The position numbers were made by a program, and so were the translations under genes. The notes beneath the pieces are model-generated. The model was not told where the DNA came from. It was given only the letters and a program-made list of their open reading frames with translations, and made no database searches. 24,108 nt of DNA from a bacterium UBP15_UBA6099 (GTDB taxonomy: Bacteria > UBP15 > UBA6099). The stretch is taken from assembly GCA_002435745.1 (NCBI GenBank), contig DIWT01000020.1:148-24255 (forward strand), read 5' to 3'. How positions within the stretch are numbered: position 1 is the stretch's first letter; every line of letters begins with the position of its first letter. This document shows, in pieces, positions 15,698-22,879 of this stretch.

Positions 15698-15979
15698 ATG
15701 GGCGATTTCTTTCAGTTTCTCTCTGTGTATGACGACGCTCAGGTTGCGGACATCTTGAGCGAGGAAAGCGCGGATGTCGCCGCAGCCGCTCTGGGAAGCC
15801 TTCCTCCTGACAGGGCCGCCGCCATTCTCAGGCGACTGCCGAAAAAGGATTCGGCGGAAGTGTCTCTGAAACTCGCTCGCGCGGAATGCTTGGATCAATC
15901 CGTCTTGGCCGCAATGGAGCGCGCCTTGCGAAAGAAGTTCTTCAGCGTTATCTCAGGCGAGAAAAAAACCGGAGAATAA
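15698..15979 (+). CDS. Small FliG/MgtE-N-like helical protein
   Basis: 93 residues, with ATG preceded by GGAGG. The sequence (DAQVADILSEESADVAAAALGSLPPDRAAAILRRLP, then LAAMERALRKKFFSVIS) follows the helical repeat shared by the FliG N/middle domains and the MgtE cytosolic N-domain, where a short LPP-type turn joins amphipathic helices. FliG itself is about 330 residues, so this would be one module only, with no torque-generating C-domain. It could be a relic, an adaptor, or an independent small protein. A flagellin gene lies 0.8 kb away, but PEBP sits between and is convergent. Ends in a charged tail GEKKTGE. Confidence 0.6.
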   Translation: MGDFFQFLSVYDDAQVADILSEESADVAAAALGSLPPDRAAAILRRLPKKDSAEVSLKLARAECLDQSVLAAMERALRKKFFSVISGEKKTGE

Positions 15980-16049
15980 ACGACCGCGCGATGAAGCAAC
16001 GCCGTTTCGTTCTCTCTGGAATTTCTTCGGATTGCTCTGATAAAACGAT

Positions 16050-16514
16050 CTATCTTCCGAACGTTCCCATAAGTTGGGTTTCCGCGATGGACAGCTTTCT
16101 GACGGCTGCCCAGACATTTTCGATGCTTGCCGAAGGCGGCAACCCGGACGGTTCGGACAGAGCATGAAGTTTGAAGAAGTATCTGTGAACGGGGCCGGGA
16201 GGAGGGCATGGGCCTCCGTATCCCGTCGTCCCATAGCTCGTCAATCCCTGCGCGGCGTTAATCGAAGCGACCCTAGCTCCTCTGTCCACATTCTCCGGCA
16301 GCGACATCGTTTCCGGACTCATCCCGTAGATCGTCCAGTGCGTCCACGTCCCCATCGGAGCGTCGGGGTCGTCCATTATCAGCGCAAGCTCGACAGTCCC
16401 GCTCGGGGGCGCGCTCCAATGAAGTTCCGGAGATACGTCCGCGCCCTTGCAAGTGTGCCTGTCGGGGATGCGCTGATTTTCACTGAATGCGGGGCTGCTC
16501 AGTGTCCATCTCAT
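16050..16514 (-). CDS. YbhB/YbcL family (PEBP) protein
   Basis: 154 residues, full length for bacterial phosphatidylethanolamine-binding/Raf-kinase-inhibitor-like proteins. The anion-pocket motifs are all present: DDPDAP (48-53), THW (58-60), GPCPPPGPVHRYFF (101-114). There is no signal peptide, so it is probably cytoplasmic. The bacterial function is not well defined. It is transcribed towards the FliG-like gene, with 70 bases between them, and its likely promoter lies about 200 bases upstream. The start codon overlaps the stop of a possible 42-residue leader ORF. Confidence 0.93.
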   Translation of the reverse strand: MRWTLSSPAFSENQRIPDRHTCKGADVSPELHWSAPPSGTVELALIMDDPDAPMGTWTHWTIYGMSPETMSLPENVDRGARVASINAAQGLTSYGTTGYGGPCPPPGPVHRYFFKLHALSEPSGLPPSASIENVWAAVRKLSIAETQLMGTFGR

Positions 16515-16639
16515 GCTCCCTCTTTCCCCGGCGGCCGCGCGGGCTTTATGCCGCCTTCACTGTGTCGGCGAGTTCGCCGCTCCGCGACGGGTCTGGAGAA
16601 CGGCAACGGCGGAGTCGTTTCCAATCCCGCGTCTGACAT
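16511..16639 (-). CDS. Possible 42-residue leader ORF coupled to the PEBP gene
   Basis: In the long leader of the PEBP transcript an ATG at 16639 opens 42 codons (MSDAGLETTPPLPFSRPV...) whose TGA overlaps the PEBP ATG by four bases, the arrangement of translational coupling. AGGAG abuts the ATG directly, which is too close for efficient initiation. The peptide is rich in Pro and Arg and I do not recognise it. It may be chance in GC-rich DNA. Confidence 0.2.
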   Translation of the reverse strand: MSDAGLETTPPLPFSRPVAERRTRRHSEGGIKPARPPGKEGA

Positions 16640-16721
16640 CTCCTGTGGCTCGGCGCCCGGCCTTGACCGCCGCCCACAACCCGCGCGTCTCCCGCGCTTT
16701 TTTCAAGTTTCGATTGCGCTT

Positions 16722-16749
16722 ATTCTATCATTACATCGCGCGCGTTCAA
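16722..16749 (-). promoter_or_regulatory. Promoter for the PEBP gene
   Basis: On the minus strand TTGAAC (16744-16749), a 16-base spacer and an extended -10 TGATAGAAT (TAGAAT at 16722-16727). This predicts a start near 16715 and a leader of about 200 bases. It lies in the 296-base gap between the flagellin stop and PEBP. A run of eight T (minus strand, near 16760-16767) in this gap may belong to the flagellin terminator, but no strong stem precedes it. Confidence 0.6.
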
Positions 16750-16810
16750 CAGTTCGACAAAAAAAACAATTGGCATAGGAAGACTGAGAAGCGGGCTTCA
16801 TCGTGAAACA

Positions 16811-18472
16811 TCAGGCTAATGACATATCGATCAAATCTAACACCGTCGAGCCGCTGAGTGACGAGCTTTGGGCGAGAACCGAAGTCGCGCTTTGAGCGAG
16901 AATGTTTTCTTTGGTCAAAGAAAGCGCTTCGCTCGCGATGTCCGCGTCAAGTATCGCGCTCTTCGAGTTTTCGACGCCGATTATCTGGGCCGCAGTGTCG
17001 TTTGCGATATGATTGAGAACTCGCTCCTGTCTTCCGATGAGAGAAAGGGCGTTGCTTAGAGCGCCGATAGCTTTGTCGGCGACCGAAATGGAGCGTTGAG
17101 CCGAATCCGCGTTAGCGACGTCCACGAAGAGCAGATAGTCGAGAGCGCCGCCGACGCCCCAAGGGGTCTGCGCGTCTTTTCTGAAACTGTCCCCGTTGTC
17201 CGCGCCAACCTGCAGATACCATGAATTCGACTGAACCTCGTTGGGAGGGTTGGATGTCCATGCCATGCCGTTCGTGTCGACTGTGAGATGTTTCCCGTTG
17301 TTTATGTAGTCGTTGGACCAAGCGTCCGCCGCCGTTTCGAAATCCGCGAAAGAGGCGTATGTGTCCGCAAGAACGGTTTCGACGGCCGTGTCGAAGTCTG
17401 AGCCGTCTATTACTTCCTGCGCGATTTCGCGCATGCGGCTTGCGCCGAATTTTTCCACGATGAATTTTCCGGCTAAGGCCGCCTCGGCGTATTGATTAGA
17501 GTCGGCCGGAGCCGATGTCAGCCCGCCGCCGATGGCGGCGAGAACTCCGGCTTCATTGCCTGTTATGCGCCTGTCAGCTTCTCCCGACACCATCGCGGCC
17601 AGCATCTCCTGTCCCCATGCCGAGCCGCCGCCTCCTCCGAGCGCTATAAACACCGCGTGCGTCATCTCATGGACTACGACCATCTCCATCGTGAAACCGT
17701 GAACAGCCGGGTCGTAACCGAGGAGTTCGGACAATGGACCCGGCCCGTCGGGATCGAGAAAATCTTCCACGTCGAAGTTCATGACCATATTGCCGGGGGC
17801 GCCGCCCCCGGTCGCCAGCGCGCCTCCGTTGCCGTCGATCTGGCTGAAGTTTATCGTAAGATTAAACGATGGGTCGGGCGAAATGCCCAACATGCCGAAC
17901 ACTTTCTCGACGGCGCGGTTGGTCATCCTGACCACCCTGTCCGCCATTTCATCGTATTCGGCGTCTCCGGGGGCAGCAGGCGGAGCCGGCCCGGCCCAGT
18001 TATGGTTTACCGTGGTCGAATTCAAGTTCGTCGTCACTGAACTCTGGTCTTCATAATTTGATGTCACGCTTTTCGTGTTGAATTTGGTGGCTTGTCCCGT
18101 CCGGTTAATTTCGTTCTTTAACGATTCGATTTCAGCTTGTATTTTTGCGAGGTCGGAGGCGGTAAGCGTCGCTTCGTTGGCGCCTCGAACGCAAAGATCG
18201 CGGATTCTTTGAGTCATATCTGATATTTCTCTAATGCCGCCTTCCGCCGTGCGCAACATGTTTATTCCGTCCTGAATATTATGCATGCAGACATTCAGGC
18301 CGCCGATCTGCGCTCTCATGCCGCTTACGATGGCGAGTCCGGACGGATCGTCCGCCGCCCGGTTTATCCGTAGCCCGGAAGACAGTCTTTGCATCGCAAT
18401 CGCAGCCGCGCTATGTCTTGAGTCAATGTCATTCAAGGATCTCATCGCGGCGATGCTTGTGTTTATAATCAA
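16811..18472 (-). CDS. Flagellinolysin: flagellin with an internal zinc metallopeptidase domain
   Basis: 553 residues. Residues 1-137 are a flagellin N-terminal D0/D1 domain (INTSIAAMRSL; LSSGLRINRAADDPSGLAI, 30-48; MTQRIRDLCVRGANEA) and about 458-553 the C-terminal D1/D0 domain (SAILDADIASEALSLTKENILAQSATSVLAQ). The surface-exposed variable region between them (about 155-395) carries HEMTH at 268-272, followed by W286-G-Q-E289. This is the HExxH plus downstream Glu arrangement of gluzincin metallopeptidases, with H268, H272 and E289 as predicted zinc ligands and E269 as the catalytic base. The later stretch QYAEAALAGKFIVEKFG...FADFETAADAW also fits the published flagellinolysin domain as I recall it. 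The filament would thus be a protease array outside the cell. The start is TTG at 18472 with AAAGGAAG upstream; it gives exactly the conserved flagellin N-terminus. Unusual for flagellin: two cysteines (C62, C94). No other flagellar structural gene is adjacent. Confidence 0.92.
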   Translation of the reverse strand: MIINTSIAAMRSLNDIDSRHSAAAIAMQRLSSGLRINRAADDPSGLAIVSGMRAQIGGLNVCMHNIQDGINMLRTAEGGIREISDMTQRIRDLCVRGANEATLTASDLAKIQAEIESLKNEINRTGQATKFNTKSVTSNYEDQSSVTTNLNSTTVNHNWAGPAPPAAPGDAEYDEMADRVVRMTNRAVEKVFGMLGISPDPSFNLTINFSQIDGNGGALATGGGAPGNMVMNFDVEDFLDPDGPGPLSELLGYDPAVHGFTMEMVVVHEMTHAVFIALGGGGGSAWGQEMLAAMVSGEADRRITGNEAGVLAAIGGGLTSAPADSNQYAEAALAGKFIVEKFGASRMREIAQEVIDGSDFDTAVETVLADTYASFADFETAADAWSNDYINNGKHLTVDTNGMAWTSNPPNEVQSNSWYLQVGADNGDSFRKDAQTPWGVGGALDYLLFVDVANADSAQRSISVADKAIGALSNALSLIGRQERVLNHIANDTAAQIIGVENSKSAILDADIASEALSLTKENILAQSATSVLAQSSSLSGSTVLDLIDMSLA

Positions 18473-18530
18473 TGGCTTAACGCTTCCTTTCGCGCATAAT
18501 TAGAACGTACGCAACACCAGACACCATTGC

Positions 18531-18547
18531 AAACGACAATATCGTTT
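18531..18547. promoter_or_regulatory. Palindrome upstream of the flagellinolysin gene
   Basis: AAACGA and TCGTTT flank CAATA, 59 to 75 bases upstream of the TTG start. A regulator site is possible. I could not find a good sigma-28 or sigma-54 promoter in the upstream region. The rest of the 226 bases between this gene and the tRNA holds a run of eight T on the minus strand (18662-18669), which may help end the tRNA transcript. Confidence 0.3.
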
Positions 18548-18698
18548 ACATGTCCGACTTCGCGAACAATACAATTACCAATCCAACGCGTTCCCATCAT
18601 GTCAGAACGCGCCGCACAATTTATTTATCGAGTCTTTGTCAATAATCTTTAGAGGACGCGCAAAAAAAATGGTTCTTATATCGTTGTTATCAATGGCA

Positions 18699-18774
18699 TC
18701 GGAGTGAGAGGATTCGAACCTCCGGCCTCTGCGTCCCGAACGCAGCGCTCTAAGCCATGCTGAGCTACACTCCG
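18699..18774 (-). tRNA. tRNA-Pro (anticodon CGG)
   Basis: 76 bases on the minus strand without an encoded CCA. The acceptor stem is CGGAGTG / CACTCCG with discriminator A. The D-arm is GCTC...GAGC, the anticodon arm CTGCG-TTCGGGA-CGCAG gives anticodon CGG, and the T-arm is GGAGG-TTCGAAT-CCTCT (one G-U pair). It reads proline CCG codons. Confidence 0.95.
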
Positions 18775-18785
18775 TCAACGGATAA

Positions 18786-18814
18786 TTTATAATATTTTCG
18801 TGGCTGGTTGTAAA
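18786..18814 (-). promoter_or_regulatory. Promoter of tRNA-Pro
   Basis: On the minus strand TTTACA (18809-18814), 17 bases, TATAAA (18786-18791): 10 of 12 consensus positions. The predicted start lies only a few bases before the mature 5' end, giving a very short 5' leader. Confidence 0.65.
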
Positions 18815-18883
18815 GCGCCTCGCGGAATTACCGCAATCGCTCTTAGGCCGCAACCGGCGTGAACGGTTCCCGGCGCTTTTGGT

Positions 18884-18913
18884 TTGAAATAGGACGGGGA
18901 AAAGCGCTAAAGT
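18884..18913 (+). promoter_or_regulatory. Candidate promoter of the acyltransferase operon
   Basis: TTGAAA (18884-18889), an 18-base spacer and TAAAGT (18908-18913), about 55 bases before the ATG at 18968. The match is moderate. It is the best candidate in the 193-base gap between tRNA-Pro and the gene. Confidence 0.35.
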
Positions 18914-18967
18914 GATCGAGTCGAATCGGCGCGTCCGGAAACGGGCGGGGCGGGCGGTTCTTTTTTT

Positions 18968-19909
18968 ATGAATCTTACGCATCTGTGTATAGGGTTAGCA
19001 TCGGCGCTGTTGAGAGTTTTGCCTTCACGGGCGCAGGAGTCGCTTGCGAATTTCCTCGGCTCTCTTTTCGTCAGGTTTTATCCCGGAAGCATGAAGCTTA
19101 TGTTGAGCAACCTGAAGCGAGCTTTCAGGGACGAGTATTCCGACTCCGAACTGAGGGAAATCGCCGCGCGCTCAATCCGGAACCTTATAAAAAGCATGTT
19201 CGAGTTTTTGCGGTTTCCGGTTTACGACGAAAAGGACCTCGAACGAATGGTCTCCATAGAGGGGACGGAGCATCTGTCCGCCGCTCTGAAGGAGGGCAAA
19301 GGCGCGGTTGTTATTTCGTCGCATTACGGAAACTGGGAACTGCTGGCATGGAAGCTCGCAGTTTGCGGCTATCCCCTGACTGCGGTGGGCCGCGAGCAGG
19401 ATGACGGCGCAATCAACGATATGATTGTGAAGCTGCGAACAAGCAAGGGCACGAAACACATACCGCGCGGCGTCCCGATGTTTCAGCATATAACGGAACT
19501 GCTGGCGGCAAATCAGTGCGTCGGGCTTGTCTCGGACCAGAACGCCGGAACAAGGGGGATATTCGTGGACTTCTTCGGCTCGAAGGTCTCCGCCTTCAAG
19601 GGGCCGGGGTTGTTCGCCGTCCGGTGCGGTTGCCCAGTCATCCCTCTTTTCATTGTCAGGGAGGGCTACGAAAAGCATCGCGCGGTGATTCTCCCTGAAG
19701 TGTCTGTAAGAAAGACGGGGGACGCGGGAAAGGACATCGCGGCGTACTGTCAGGCGTACACGGCGTCGATTGAGGAATTTGTGAGGAAGCATCCCGACCA
19801 CTGGTTCTGGATACATAAAAGATGGAAGACGCGCCCGCCGGGAGAAGAGGAAGAAGAACCCGGAAGCATGAATGCGGGCGGGATATCAAACAGGGAGACT
19901 TATGAATGA
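18968..19909 (+). CDS. LpxL/HtrB-type lipid A acyltransferase family protein
   Basis: 313 residues. The family transfers acyl chains to lipid A precursors (or related lipids) at the inner face of the cytoplasmic membrane. The HX4E catalytic motif is H119-YGNW-E124, inside VVISSHYGNWELLAWKL. Also typical are VSDQNAG (188-194), FFGSKVSAFKGPGLFAVRCGCPVIPLF and the C-terminal HPDHWFWIHKRWKTRP (275-290). The N-terminus has a weakly hydrophobic anchor (4-34). The ribosome binding site is poor: GGGCGG followed by a T-run before ATG. The C-terminus has an acidic EEEEEP stretch. Its stop overlaps the start of the next gene by four bases (ATGA), so the two are coupled. A glycolipid or mannoside acyltransferase role is an alternative. 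Confidence 0.92.
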   Translation: MNLTHLCIGLASALLRVLPSRAQESLANFLGSLFVRFYPGSMKLMLSNLKRAFRDEYSDSELREIAARSIRNLIKSMFEFLRFPVYDEKDLERMVSIEGTEHLSAALKEGKGAVVISSHYGNWELLAWKLAVCGYPLTAVGREQDDGAINDMIVKLRTSKGTKHIPRGVPMFQHITELLAANQCVGLVSDQNAGTRGIFVDFFGSKVSAFKGPGLFAVRCGCPVIPLFIVREGYEKHRAVILPEVSVRKTGDAGKDIAAYCQAYTASIEEFVRKHPDHWFWIHKRWKTRPPGEEEEEPGSMNAGGISNRETYE

Positions 19910-21975
19910 AATCTAAAAAAGCAAAGATCATAGTTGTTGTCGTTGCGGCGACTGCGTTGGCGCTCGTGGTTGTCGTCAAAGTGGCGATAGACGTCAAATT
20001 CGGCGTGAAAGCGGATAAATGGAAGCCGAAGGAAGGGACGCCGGCGTGGTCGAGTTCCGCGCCTGTCCCTGACATCCAGCGGACGACTCCCGAGGACTCT
20101 ACGTTCGAGGAGCGGAAGGCGAAGACTCTGGAGGTGGCGGCGAATCCGGAGGCGAAATCATTGCTGGAATCGCTGCTTGCGGTCCGCGCAGGTCTGCTGG
20201 AAAAGATTCCCGACGAGATAGTGGAAGAGAGCGCGAAGATTCTAGACACGCGGGACGACTGCGCGGATTTCACCATGATCCGGGTAGTTCGCGCGCTGTA
20301 CGAGCATTCGGCGTCGCCCGTTTTTACTCCGGAGCAATACGCGCGGCTGAAGGGCGCGGCGCTCAATTTTAAATACTGGGTGGACGAGCCCGGCCCGGAC
20401 AAGATGATTTCTTGGACGGAAAATCATCAGATTCTTTTCCATTCGAGCGAATATCTGATGGGACAGATGTTCCCTGACGAGACGTTTAATAACAACAAGC
20501 GTTCCGGGCGCGACCACATGAAGCACGCGGAGCCTTACATCAAAAAATGGATAGACAGGCGCGCGCGCTGGGGCTTCAGCGAATGGGATTCCAATGTGTA
20601 CATGGCGGAGAACCTTCCCGCGATTCTGGCTCTGGCGGACTACTCGCTGGCTCCGGAGATGTCGCGGCTTGCGGCGATGGCATACGACCTAGCGCTGTTC
20701 GACATCGGCTCCGACCTTTACAGAGGGATGTACGCGGGGTCGCACGGCAGGACGTACACGAAAAAAATTGTCAGCGGCAGGGATGATTCAGTCAGGGGCG
20801 TGATTTATCAGGTTTGGGGTTACGGCTATCCGACGCCGGGAATGAGTTCGACGTCGCTGGCGATGAGCCGAAGCTACAGGCCGCCGCAGGCGATTGTGAA
20901 CGCGGGCCGCGCTCTGCCCGAGGAGTATCTGACGCGCGAGAGGCACGGCGTCCGCCTTCAGGATTTGGCTATGCACGGCTTGGACCCGAAGAATCCGGAC
21001 GACCTAGTTTTCCTCTGGGGAATGAGCGCGTTCACCCAGCATCAGGTGGTGGCTCACACCCTCGCCGCATTCCATAAATGGGACTTGTGGAAACACCCGT
21101 TCGTAGACTCCGCCCCGAAGGAGATAAAACTGATTCCCGCGAACGGCTTTACCGCTTTCATAACAAGATTCATCACGATAGAGTCCGACAGGGCGCTGCT
21201 CTCGGAAGTAAACAAGATAGGATACCGCACGCCGGACTATTTCCTCGGCTCGGCTCTCGATTACATGCCCGGATACATCGGCAATCAGCATCATATCTGG
21301 CAGGCGATGTTAAGCCCGGACGCGGTGGTGTTCACGTCGCATCCCGGCTCGCCGGTGGACGAGGGAGACCGCACGCCCACATACTGGGGCCACAACAGGC
21401 TCCCGCGCGTCGCGCAGTATAAGAACGCGCTCGTCGCCGTGTACAATCTGAAAAACACAACCGTGCTCGGTCAGCGCAACTTCCACGACTACACGCACGC
21501 GTTCTTCCCGAAGTGGGCGTTCGACGCGGTGGAGTCGGATGGCGGCTGGACATTTGCCAAAAAGGGAGACGGATATGTCGCGCTGTATTCGAGCGTCCCG
21601 ACTTTCTGGGCGGAAGAGGGCAGGGACGCGGGGGTGGAGCTTGTCGCGCCCGGACGCAAGACGATATGGATATGCCAGTTGGGCCGCCGCGCCACCGACG
21701 GCTCTTTCGATAGGTTCAAGGCTTCCATCCTTGGCGCAAATTTGAAAGTAAAAGGCCTGAACGTGGATTACGACGCCCCCGGAGTCGGTAAAATCCGCTT
21801 CGGCTGGAAGGGCGATTTCACTGTGGACGGCAAGCCGGAGCCGATGCGCGGATTCAAAAGATTCGACAATCCCTATTGTCAGGCTGATTTCAACAAGGGC
21901 GAGTTCGCAATATCCGCCGGAGGAAGCAAGCTGACGCTGGATTTCGCGAAAGCCGTGCGGCAAGTTGAAGACTGA
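19906..21975 (+). CDS. Membrane-anchored large protein of unknown function, possibly polysaccharide-lyase-like
   Basis: 689 residues; I do not recognise a named family. Residues 7-29 are one hydrophobic segment (signal anchor or uncleaved signal), so the bulk lies outside the cytoplasmic membrane. The N-terminal two thirds are helical and rich in aromatic and His residues: SWTENHQILFHSSEYL (169-184), WGFSEWDSNVYMAENL (222-237), then a helix with DYSLAPEMSRLAAMAYD. The last third is beta-rich. A helical toroid followed by a beta-sandwich is the plan of heparinase/alginate-lyase-type polysaccharide lyases, and NHQ and SEW-type motifs occur in their clefts; this likeness is inference. It is translationally coupled (ATGA) to the LpxL-like gene, with GGGAG 10 bases upstream. 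The coupling suggests a job on envelope or extracellular glycans. Confidence 0.7.
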   Translation: MKSKKAKIIVVVVAATALALVVVVKVAIDVKFGVKADKWKPKEGTPAWSSSAPVPDIQRTTPEDSTFEERKAKTLEVAANPEAKSLLESLLAVRAGLLEKIPDEIVEESAKILDTRDDCADFTMIRVVRALYEHSASPVFTPEQYARLKGAALNFKYWVDEPGPDKMISWTENHQILFHSSEYLMGQMFPDETFNNNKRSGRDHMKHAEPYIKKWIDRRARWGFSEWDSNVYMAENLPAILALADYSLAPEMSRLAAMAYDLALFDIGSDLYRGMYAGSHGRTYTKKIVSGRDDSVRGVIYQVWGYGYPTPGMSSTSLAMSRSYRPPQAIVNAGRALPEEYLTRERHGVRLQDLAMHGLDPKNPDDLVFLWGMSAFTQHQVVAHTLAAFHKWDLWKHPFVDSAPKEIKLIPANGFTAFITRFITIESDRALLSEVNKIGYRTPDYFLGSALDYMPGYIGNQHHIWQAMLSPDAVVFTSHPGSPVDEGDRTPTYWGHNRLPRVAQYKNALVAVYNLKNTTVLGQRNFHDYTHAFFPKWAFDAVESDGGWTFAKKGDGYVALYSSVPTFWAEEGRDAGVELVAPGRKTIWICQLGRRATDGSFDRFKASILGANLKVKGLNVDYDAPGVGKIRFGWKGDFTVDGKPEPMRGFKRFDNPYCQADFNKGEFAISAGGSKLTLDFAKAVRQVED

Positions 21976-21991
21976 CGCCGGGAGCCGCGCC

Positions 21992-22666
21992 ATGCCGCGC
22001 AAATCAAGAGACGCGCGCTCCGACCCCGAACTTCCCATGCGGATGTACGAGGCGATGTTCGAGCAGATAGGCCCGATGGGATGGTGGCCGGGCCGCACCC
22101 GGTTCGAGGTGTGCGTCGGCGCGATTCTCACCCAGAACACCGCATGGCGGAACGTAAAGCGCGCCATAGCAAACCTTAAGGCGGCGCGCGCGCTCAACCC
22201 CGTCTCTATGCGCGACATGGACGCCGCCGCGCTCGCCGAGCTTATCCGGCCCTCCGGCTACTACAACGTCAAAGCGCGCAGACTCAAGAATTTCGTGTCC
22301 ATGCTCTTCGACGACTTCGGCGGCTCGCTCGACAAGCTGTTCGCTCTGCCCGCTCCGGAGCTTCGCGAGAAGTTGCTTACCGTCAACGGCATAGGCATGG
22401 AGACTGCTGACTCCATAACTCTGTACGCGGCGAAAAAACCGGTGTTCGTGGCGGACGCTTACACGCGCCGCATCGGCGGCAGGCACGGCCTGTTCGCTCC
22501 GGACGCAGATTACGAGACGATGAGGCTGTATTTTACGGAGAGGCTTCCGGAGGACGTCGCGCTCTTTAACGAATATCACGCGCTGATTGTCGCCGTCGGA
22601 AACAGATACTGCGGCACGACTCCCGATTGCGGAGAGTGCCCGTTAAGGATTTTTCCCAGATATTGA
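21992..22666 (+). CDS. Endonuclease III-like HhH-GPD protein (COG2231 type)
   Basis: 224 residues from the ATG at 21992, which has GGGAG about nine bases upstream; a TTG at 21965 overlapping the previous gene is less likely. Predicted DNA glycosylase for base excision repair. Visible are FEVCVGAILTQNTAWRNV (38-55), GYYNVKARRLKNF (89-101), and the helix-hairpin-helix LLTVNGIGMETADS (128-141) followed by the catalytic-type D155 in VADAYTRR. The lysine that gives EndoIII its lyase activity is E137 here, which is usual for this subgroup as I recall it. The 4Fe-4S loop has only three cysteines (C207, C213, C216; CGTTPDCGECP). The fourth is missing from the short end RIFPRY. It lies 16 bases after the previous gene, probably in the same transcript. 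Confidence 0.88.
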   Translation: MPRKSRDARSDPELPMRMYEAMFEQIGPMGWWPGRTRFEVCVGAILTQNTAWRNVKRAIANLKAARALNPVSMRDMDAAALAELIRPSGYYNVKARRLKNFVSMLFDDFGGSLDKLFALPAPELREKLLTVNGIGMETADSITLYAAKKPVFVADAYTRRIGGRHGLFAPDADYETMRLYFTERLPEDVALFNEYHALIVAVGNRYCGTTPDCGECPLRIFPRY

Positions 22667-22686
22667 GATTTAACCCGGATCCTATA

Positions 22687-22719
22687 TCATCGTTGCCAAG
22701 GTCTCCTTGGCAACGATGA
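22687..22719. repeat. Palindromic repeat, copy 1
   Basis: Perfect 15-bp arms (core CATCGTTGCCAAGG) around TCT, 20 bases after the stop of the endonuclease III-like gene. Same unit as copies 2 and 3. It resembles REP-type intergenic repeats. There is no U-tract, so it is not a classical terminator, although it could cap the mRNA 3' end. Confidence 0.85.
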
Positions 22720-22800
22720 GTAAAAATGTGGGGTGGGGCTTACAAACTTATTCCTGCCTATGCCTAAAGATCAGCCTAAAACAATGTGGAACTTTGGAAT

Positions 22801-22879
22801 GCGGCGATTCATCGCCGCTCTGCCTTTGCCGGGAATTCATTCCCGGCTTCCGTGTAGGGCGGGAACGCCGATTCCCGCC
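22801..22879. repeat. Cluster of three hairpins between palindrome copies
   Basis: Three adjacent inverted repeats: GCGGCGAT-TC-ATCGCCGC (22801-22818), GCCGGGAAT-TC-ATTCCCGGC (22828-22847) and GGCGGGAA / TTCCCGCC with a six-base centre (22858-22879). The first two share the same TC centre. No gene is supported here: ORFs crossing this region on both strands read through the repeats and have no family resemblance. The remaining bases of 22667-23377 are plain intergenic DNA apart from the features listed. Confidence 0.75.

Noticed and set aside
16074..16778. 234-codon plus-strand ORF over the PEBP gene
   Set aside because: Antisense shadow of a gene with all PEBP motifs.
18473..18600. Sigma-54 or sigma-28 promoter for the flagellin gene
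   Set aside because: The nearest sigma-54-like match (GGTGTCTGGTGTTGC) has the wrong GG-to-GC spacing, and no TAAA-N15-GCCGATAA-like sequence is present.
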